DNA of 18,091 nt from JBHIFE01 sp046760985 (GTDB lineage: Bacteria > Chloroflexota > Dehalococcoidia > Dehalococcoidales > RBG-16-60-22), in assembly GCA_046760985.1 (NCBI GenBank), contig JBHIFE010000017.1, forward strand, positions 1 through 18,091, written 5' to 3'. Each line of letters starts with the position of its first letter. Within the stretch, counting starts at the first letter, position 1. This document shows, piece after piece, positions 14,050 through 18,091 of the stretch. Both the position numbers and the translations under genes were made by a program. The notes under the pieces are model-generated. The model saw nothing but the letters and a program-made list of their open reading frames with translations, did no database searches and was not told the DNA's origin.

Positions 14050-15072
14050 TGCCTCAAGTCCGGTTACTTCGGGCAAACCGAGCATAAGATTCATATTCTG
14101 GATGGCTTGCCCCGCAGCCCCTTTAACTAGATTGTCAAGGCAGCTGATAACGATGAGCTTCGCGGTTCGGTGGTCAATGGTGGGGTGAATGAGGCAGAAG
14201 TTATTCCCCCAGGTGTGCTTGGTGTGGGGTGGGGATTCTACCACCTTAACAAAGGGCTCATCCTTATAGAAATCCAGATAGAGATTCTTCAGCTCTTCCT
14301 CTCCCTTTTTACCCGAAGCAATTTTACCCGGAACCAGAAGGGCATAGGCGGTAGTCAGTATTCCCCTGGTCATCGGGAGGAGATGGGGAACAAAGGTTAC
14401 CGAAGGCGATGCTGAACCAAGCCGCTTTAACTCCTGAATAATCTCAGGCAGGTGTCGGTGCCCCTCCAAGGCATAGGCGGTGACATCTTCATTGGCTTCA
14501 GAAAAGTGAGTCTCTTGGCTGACAGTTCTGCCCGCCCCGGATACACCGGACTTGCTGTCAATAACAATGTCAGCCTCAATCAGTCCTTCCTTAACCGCTG
14601 GAGCCAAAGCCAGAATAGCTCCAGTGGGGTAGCAGCCCGGGTTAGCCACCAGTTGGGCTGAGGCGACCTGAGTCCGGTATAGTTCGGTTAGACCATACAC
14701 TGCCTGTTGCAGCAATTGCGGTGCCGGGTGAGTAAAACCATACCAGAGAGGGTATTCCGTGGCATCCTTTAGTCTGAAGTCAGCGCTGATATCCACGACC
14801 TTGATGCTACGGTTGAGTAGTGGTATGACCTCTTTAGCGCTCTCCTTATGGGGCATAGCCGAGAAGACAAAATCAACCTCCCCCAGCTTGGCTTCAACGG
14901 TCAGGTTCAGGCTAGCCAGGTGAGGGAAAACCTTGTTCAACTCTTGCCCGGCAGCACTTCGCCCGGTGACTGAAGCAAGCTCTACTTCTGGATGCTGATA
15001 AAGCAGTCGAGCCAGCTCAACGCCGGTATAGCCGGTAACATTGATTATGCCAACTTTGGTTTTATTACTCAC
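14032..15072 (-). CDS. argC: N-acetyl-gamma-glutamyl-phosphate reductase
   Basis: A 346-residue NADPH-dependent dehydrogenase of arginine synthesis, reducing N-acetylglutamyl-5-phosphate to the semialdehyde. The N-terminal nucleotide-binding pattern is VGIINVTGYTGVELARLL, the catalytic Cys147 is in NPGCYPT, and the conserved His region is EGHRHLPEI (H205/H207). SKSGVSGAGR and VTFVPHLLPMTRGI are also typical. The LysY homologue acting on LysW-bound intermediates looks alike, but no lysW is visible. The start is GTG at 15072, with GAGG about 11 bases upstream and AAGG abutting the codon. No other arg gene is next to it: its downstream neighbour is the convergent pabC, with which it shares 18 bases, and upstream lie tRNA genes. 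An extended -10 promoter precedes it. Confidence 0.93.
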   Translation of the reverse strand: MSNKTKVGIINVTGYTGVELARLLYQHPEVELASVTGRSAAGQELNKVFPHLASLNLTVEAKLGEVDFVFSAMPHKESAKEVIPLLNRSIKVVDISADFRLKDATEYPLWYGFTHPAPQLLQQAVYGLTELYRTQVASAQLVANPGCYPTGAILALAPAVKEGLIEADIVIDSKSGVSGAGRTVSQETHFSEANEDVTAYALEGHRHLPEIIQELKRLGSASPSVTFVPHLLPMTRGILTTAYALLVPGKIASGKKGEEELKNLYLDFYKDEPFVKVVESPPHTKHTWGNNFCLIHPTIDHRTAKLIVISCLDNLVKGAAGQAIQNMNLMLGLPEVTGLEALAVYP

Positions 15073-15106
15073 CTTATTTGAAACCTCTTGCCTAATTATG
15101 GTTCCA

Positions 15107-15115
15107 AGTATAACA
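15107..15115 (-). promoter_or_regulatory. Extended -10 promoter of argC
   Basis: On the minus strand TGT-TATACT (15115-15107) is an extended -10 element with a five-of-six hexamer. No good -35 is seen at 16-18 bases. Transcription near 15100 leaves a leader of about 28 bases to the GTG. It could let argC be expressed independently of the upstream tRNA genes. Confidence 0.45.
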
Positions 15116-15215
15116 TAAGCTTAACCAAATTTATACTGGGGAAGTGCCTGAAATCAGCCTGCAGTGCCAAAAGCCTTCGTACTAAGGGAGCTGGTGTGGT
15201 TGCATTACTGGGTGG

Positions 15216-15286
15216 CTGCCGAGCCAGGATTCGAACCTGGGCTAGAGGATCCAAAGTCCCCTGTGCTACCACTACACAACTCGGCA
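15216..15286 (-). tRNA. tRNA-Gln (anticodon TTG)
   Basis: A 71-base cloverleaf on the minus strand with acceptor TGCCGAG/CTCGGCA, discriminator G, anticodon stem GGGGA/TCCTC with one G-T pair, loop CTTTGGA (anticodon TTG) and T arm CCAGG-TTCGAAT-CCTGG. CCA is encoded immediately after (15215-15213). It lies nine bases downstream of tRNA-Leu. Confidence 0.95.
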
Positions 15287-15295
15287 GTTGGTACC

Positions 15296-15381
15296 TGCCG
15301 AAGGTCGGACTCGAACCGACATGGAGGTTGCCCCCCAACAGTTTTTGAGACTGTCGCGTCTACCCATTCCGCCACTTCGGC
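15296..15381 (-). tRNA. tRNA-Leu (anticodon CAA)
   Basis: An 86-base type II tRNA on the minus strand with a long variable arm. The acceptor is GCCGAAG/CTTCGGC, discriminator A; the anticodon stem ACAGT/ACTGT encloses CTCAAAA (anticodon CAA); the T arm is GTCGG-TTCGAGT-CCGAC. CCA is not encoded; GGTACC follows. Confidence 0.95.
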
Positions 15382-15395
15382 TTAAATCTAAATGG

Positions 15396-15467
15396 AGCGG
15401 AAGACGAGATTTGAACTCGCGACTTCCTCCTTGGCAAGGAGGCGTTCTACCGCTGAACTACTTCCGC
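15396..15467 (-). tRNA. tRNA-Gly (anticodon GCC)
   Basis: A 72-base cloverleaf on the minus strand with acceptor GCGGAAG/CTTCCGC, discriminator T, anticodon stem CCTCC/GGAGG, loop TTGCCAA (anticodon GCC) and T arm GCGAG-TTCAAAT-CTCGT. CCA is encoded directly after (15395-15393). It is 14 bases upstream of tRNA-Leu on the same strand. Confidence 0.95.
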
Positions 15468-15500
15468 TTATTGGTACCTTCTCTAAGGCCGAGACCGTAT

Positions 15501-16025
15501 TTATATAAGATTTAATATCTTCTCGGCAGCAAGTTGGGCCGCTATTCCGCACACTATAGGGCAGCCTATCGTCTTACTATGACCACCAGCATCATAAAAC
15601 TCTTGTATTCCCTCCGGAGTCCACATCTTAAAGAACTTGCCATAAATTTTCTGTTGAATATCTTTACATAAAGTACTCTCCAGCTCTCCGTCAAACCCAA
15701 ATTGCTTCTTTAGTTCCTCTCTAAACCTGTTGCATATCTCTTGTGAGGGTTCCATTATTGCTTTATAGACTTCTATATCTTCCTTCCTCTCCCGGCCAAT
15801 AACTAGTCCTAGGGCTGAGAGGGCACCGACGATAGCACCACAGGTCTCCCCCCGTCGGGCAATTCCCCCAGAGAGTGCAGTGATTGCTTTAAACGATTCC
15901 TTATTCCCGATACCAAACTCATCTTGAAGAGTCCCTAAAACAGCCTGGGCACAACCAGAATAGACAGCCTCACGGTCAATTGCCTCCTCCCTTACCCGTT
16001 TCATCCGGTCTTCATTTGCTGCCAT
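15501..16025 (-). CDS. C_GCAxxG_C_C family redox-type protein
   Basis: A 174-residue protein of the C_GCAxxG_C_C (putative redox-active) family. The core motifs are YSGCAQAVL (Cys25), the GGIARRGETCGAIVGALSALGL segment with Cys62, and Cys98, Cys120, Cys155 and Cys159 (CPIVC). These six cysteines could hold a metal centre or form disulfides; the family's biochemical role is unclear. There is no signal peptide, so it is probably cytoplasmic. ATG 16025 is chosen because the longer frame (to 16082) runs into tRNA-Phe; no strong Shine-Dalgarno is seen (only a GAAGAA stretch about eight bases upstream). The gene begins 27 bases after tRNA-Phe and ends 33 bases before tRNA-Gly, all on the same strand, so it appears to be transcribed within a tRNA operon. 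Confidence 0.85.
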   Translation of the reverse strand: MAANEDRMKRVREEAIDREAVYSGCAQAVLGTLQDEFGIGNKESFKAITALSGGIARRGETCGAIVGALSALGLVIGRERKEDIEVYKAIMEPSQEICNRFREELKKQFGFDGELESTLCKDIQQKIYGKFFKMWTPEGIQEFYDAGGHSKTIGCPIVCGIAAQLAAEKILNLI

Positions 16026-16051
16026 CTTGTGTTCTTCTTTTTCCTGTCCAA

Positions 16052-16125
<74 letters not shown>

Positions 16126-16133
16126 GCAAAAAT

Positions 16134-16162
16134 ATTCTAACCGTTAACAATAGGAGTGTCAA
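16134..16162 (-). promoter_or_regulatory. Strong promoter of the tRNA-Phe unit
   Basis: On the minus strand a perfect TTGACA (16162-16157) and TAGAAT (16139-16134, five of six) are separated by exactly 17 bases. The start is predicted near 16127, two bases before the mature tRNA-Phe. It likely drives tRNA-Phe, the C_GCAxxG_C_C gene, and tRNA-Gly, -Leu and -Gln. Confidence 0.8.
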
Positions 16163-16219
16163 GGCATCCTGTCTGAAGACTATTTAGAAACCTCTGTCCC
16201 CTTTCCTTAGGATATATGG

Positions 16220-16502
16220 TGACCTCACCCCCTTTAATTTTTTATTTGGTAAGCCTCCCCCCTTATCCCCCTCCCTTATCAAGGGAGGGGGAATTGGTTA
16301 TGTTAGGGGGACTTCGTCCCTCTAAGACTCCCCATAGCATTCTTGGAAGCTTCGCCCTTCTTAAACACCCCACACTCAGAGCAAGGGGAGTCAAAGAGAG
16401 GCGAAGCCTCTCTTACCTATCCATTCCCCCTCCCCCTTGTTAAGGGGAAGGGGGGATAAAGGGGGATAGGGTTACTTAATAAAACCTAAAGGGGTGAGGT
16501 CA
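16220..16502. mobile_element. MITE-like palindromic element, 283 bp
   Basis: The element is bounded by inverted ends TGACCTCACCCCCTTTA (16220-16236) and, on the other strand from 16502, TGACCTCACCCCTTTA. The similarity of the two arms continues inward, imperfectly, for about 120 bases each, so nearly the whole element is an inverted repeat. It contains stacked hairpins: CCCCCTCCCTT/AAGGGAGGGGG (about 16268-16292); AGGGGGAC/GTCCCTCT around 16304-16324; AAGAGAGGC/GCCTCTCTT with a GAA loop (16394-16414); and an outer GACTCCCC/GGGGAGTC pair (16326-16333, 16385-16392). It encodes no protein. This fits a non-autonomous transposable element. No clear target-site duplication is visible at the edges. 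Confidence 0.7.
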
Positions 16503-16528
16503 AATAAATAATTATGTATGGTCGGCGC

Positions 16529-16557
16529 TTGACCCGGGGATAAATCTGGTATAAAAT
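16529..16557 (+). promoter_or_regulatory. Promoter of padR-MFS operon with tandem AATATCG
   Basis: TTGACC (16529-16534, five of six) and TAAAAT (16552-16557, five of six) are 17 bases apart. Right after the -10, AATATCG occurs twice (16558-16564 and 16571-16577), thirteen bases apart. These lie over the transcription start, where an autoregulator could block RNA polymerase. Confidence 0.65.
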
Positions 16558-16589
16558 AATATCGTATCACAATATCGGGAAGCGTTATC

Positions 16590-16895
16590 ATGCTGGATAG
16601 AGAGTTCTTTCTGGGATTTATAAAGATTCATATACTGTACCATGCCGCCAAGAAACCAATCTTCGGTGTGGAAATAGCTGAGGAACTGGCTAGACACGGG
16701 TATAGGCTCAGTCCGGGCACATTGTATCCGACACTGCATCGTCTGGAAAAAGAAGGCTACCTAGAAAGCAGCTCAAAGGTGATTAATGGCAGGGTACGGA
16801 AATACTATCAGGCTACTGCCGAAGGGAAGCAGGTGCTGGAGCAAGCTAGGCAGAAAATCAGAGAACTGGTTACTGAGGTGATTGAGGAGAAGTAG
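16590..16895 (+). CDS. PadR family transcriptional regulator
   Basis: A 101-residue winged-helix regulator of the PadR family, short type. The N-terminal helix MLDREFFLGFIKIHILYHA and the helix-turn-helix with GVEIAEELARHGYRLSPGTLYPTLHRLEKEGYLESS match the family signature (sxGtlYptLhrLekeGyl). The wing carries RVRKYYQATAEG, and the C-terminal helix is the dimerisation arm. PadR proteins repress detoxification or efflux genes and are released by small aromatic or drug-like ligands. The ATG has GGGAAG (16577-16582) seven bases upstream, a weak ribosome site. The MFS gene begins directly after its stop, so the pair probably forms a self-regulated operon. Confidence 0.92.
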   Translation: MLDREFFLGFIKIHILYHAAKKPIFGVEIAEELARHGYRLSPGTLYPTLHRLEKEGYLESSSKVINGRVRKYYQATAEGKQVLEQARQKIRELVTEVIEEK

Positions 16896-18091
16896 TTGGT
16901 AGAATCACTGGCTACTGATAGCAACCGAAAGAGAATCTGGGGGCTTAACCCCAATGTCTTTTTCCTGGGTCTGGTCAGCTTGCTGACCGATGTCAGCAGT
17001 GAGATGATTTTCACCCTTGTCCCTCTATTCTTGGCTAACGTGCTGGGGGCAGCCACCACTATTATCGGTCTTGTCGGCGGAGTCTCGGAAAGTGTTGATG
17101 TTATCTTCAGGATATTCAGCGGTTGGATTAGTGACCGAGTCGGCAGACGAAAACCTCTAGCAGCACTGGGCTACAGCATCTCTACTGTGGCTAAGCCCTT
17201 TATGTACCTGGCTTCAACCTGGGGTGTGGTGCTGGCGGTTAGATTCAGCGATAGGATTGGCAAGGGCATCCGCACCTCACCGCGGGACGCACTGGTTGCC
17301 GCTTCGGTCTCGGCTGGGGAAAGGGGCAAGGGCTTCGGTTTGCACCGGGCTATGGATACCTTTGGTGCTGTCCTCGGGCTGGCGATAGTGGCTATTATTG
17401 TGTATTTTGTCCAGGGCGGAGGGTTAAAACTTAGTCTGGAGACTTACCAGTGGCTGGTGCTGGTTGGCGTCATTCCCGCGGTGCTGGCAGTATTGGTGCT
17501 GCTCGCATTTGTCCGTGAAAAGAGACCCCCGCAAAAGGATAGTTCTCATCCAAAATCTATTTCAGGCGGATTAACTACCGGCTTTGATGCTCGCTTCAAG
17601 CTGTTTCTGGCAATTATGGTGGTGTTTACCCTGGGCAATTCCAGCGATTTCTTTGTCATCCTGCGGGCACAGAATCTGGAGGTTCCCCTTATCCAGGTGG
17701 TACTGATGCTGGTTTTACTTAATGCTACCTATGCGGTTGTCTCTTTACCGGCGGGAGTGCTGTCCGACCGGCTGGGTAGAAAACGGGTCATCATTCTGGG
17801 CTGGTTTATTTATGCTCTGGTTTACTTAGGATTTGCCCTGGCCGCAAGTGTGTGGCTGGTGTGGCTACTTTTTGCTTGTTACGGAATCTACTATGGAATA
17901 GTGGAAGGGGTGGCTCGGGCTTTTGTCGCCGATTTAGTAGCCGAGGACAGAAGAGGCACTGCCTATGGACTTTATCATGGGGTGGTGGGTCTTGCTCTTC
18001 TACCCGCCAGCCTGATTGCTGGCGGGCTGTGGCAGACTATCAGCCCTGCCGCCCCCTTTTTCTTCGGCTCTGCCCTCGCCTTTGTTGCCAT
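16896..18091 (+). CDS. MFS transporter, 3' end outside window
   Basis: A major facilitator with 398 codons visible and open at the right edge. The start is TTG at 16896, directly after the padR stop. It is supported by GAGGAG (16884-16889), six bases upstream inside the end of padR, and the frame then reads MVESLATDSNRKRIWG before the first hydrophobic helix. Motif A-like loops are SGWISDRVGRRKPL in the first half and PAGVLSDRLGRKRVII in the second. DRIGKGIRTSPRDALVA is a hallmark of an MFS subgroup often annotated as drug or unknown-substrate efflux. Together with the PadR gene this suggests a regulated exporter; the cargo is unknown. At least ten membrane segments are seen before the window ends. 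Confidence 0.88.
   Translation, partial: MVESLATDSNRKRIWGLNPNVFFLGLVSLLTDVSSEMIFTLVPLFLANVLGAATTIIGLVGGVSESVDVIFRIFSGWISDRVGRRKPLAALGYSISTVAKPFMYLASTWGVVLAVRFSDRIGKGIRTSPRDALVAASVSAGERGKGFGLHRAMDTFGAVLGLAIVAIIVYFVQGGGLKLSLETYQWLVLVGVIPAVLAVLVLLAFVREKRPPQKDSSHPKSISGGLTTGFDARFKLFLAIMVVFTLGNSSDFFVILRAQNLEVPLIQVVLMLVLLNATYAVVSLPAGVLSDRLGRKRVIILGWFIYALVYLGFALAASVWLVWLLFACYGIYYGIVEGVARAFVADLVAEDRRGTAYGLYHGVVGLALLPASLIAGGLWQTISPAAPFFFGSALAFVA

Noticed and set aside
15088..15515. Open frames on both strands across the tRNA cluster
   Set aside because: They are translations of tRNA genes and spacers; no protein family signal.
16216..16443. 75-codon plus-strand frame in the MITE-like element
   Set aside because: It is proline-rich translation of C-rich hairpins with no ribosome site or family.
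16220..16502. CRISPR array
   Set aside because: The repeats are inverted hairpins of differing sequence, not regularly spaced direct repeats with unique spacers.

Overview
The window looks like a chromosomal stretch of a Dehalococcoidia-type Chloroflexota genome or a close relative. This is inferred from the GluRS, PIG-L, NfeD and tandem-GNAT protein types, moderate GC (roughly 50% by eye), AAGGAG-type Shine-Dalgarno sites and frequent TTG/GTG starts. It holds mostly housekeeping genes, tightly packed on both strands, plus five tRNA genes. There is no rRNA, CRISPR array or phage region.

Layout. Bases 1-4124 (+): 3' part of gltX (glutamyl-tRNA synthetase), an NfeD-like membrane protein, a FemAB/CelD-like GNAT protein and an MshA-like GT4 glycosyltransferase. 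Bases 4121-5828: a tandem-GNAT protein (-) and a PIG-L deacetylase (+), divergent from a shared, nearly symmetrical promoter region. Bases 5835-7067: an MBL-fold hydrolase (-) and a HIT-family protein (+), also divergent. Bases 7068-7383: the longest gap without a clear gene apart from the one holding the repeat element. Bases 7384-9048 (-): tRNA-Glu and then a three-part GAF / PD-(D/E)XK-like / hypoxanthine phosphoribosyltransferase fusion. Bases 9121-11021: a DedA/VTT membrane protein (+) and an MFS transporter (-). Bases 11121-14049 (+): a pabB-pabA-pabC operon for p-aminobenzoate (folate) synthesis. Bases 14032-16125 (-): a likely transcription unit of tRNA-Phe, a C_GCAxxG_C_C redox-type protein, tRNA-Gly, tRNA-Leu and tRNA-Gln, followed by argC with its own promoter. 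Bases 16220-16502: a 283-bp MITE-like inverted-repeat element. Bases 16590-18091 (+): a PadR regulator and an MFS exporter that runs off the window.

How the genes work together. The pabBAC operon makes p-aminobenzoate from chorismate. An MshA-like glycosyltransferase, an MshD-like tandem GNAT and an MshB/BshB-like PIG-L deacetylase sit side by side. These resemble three of the four steps of mycothiol-type thiol synthesis, although a sugar-lipid role is equally possible and no MshC-like ligase is visible. PadR and the MFS protein form a probable self-regulated efflux operon.

Most unusual items: the GAF-nuclease-like-HPRT fusion with a degenerate nuclease motif; the thiol-like trio; a symmetric divergent promoter in which each strand's -35 is the complement of the other strand's -10; a redox-protein gene inside a tRNA operon; the hairpin-rich MITE; and a Cys-rich micro-ORF in the one roomy convergent gap.
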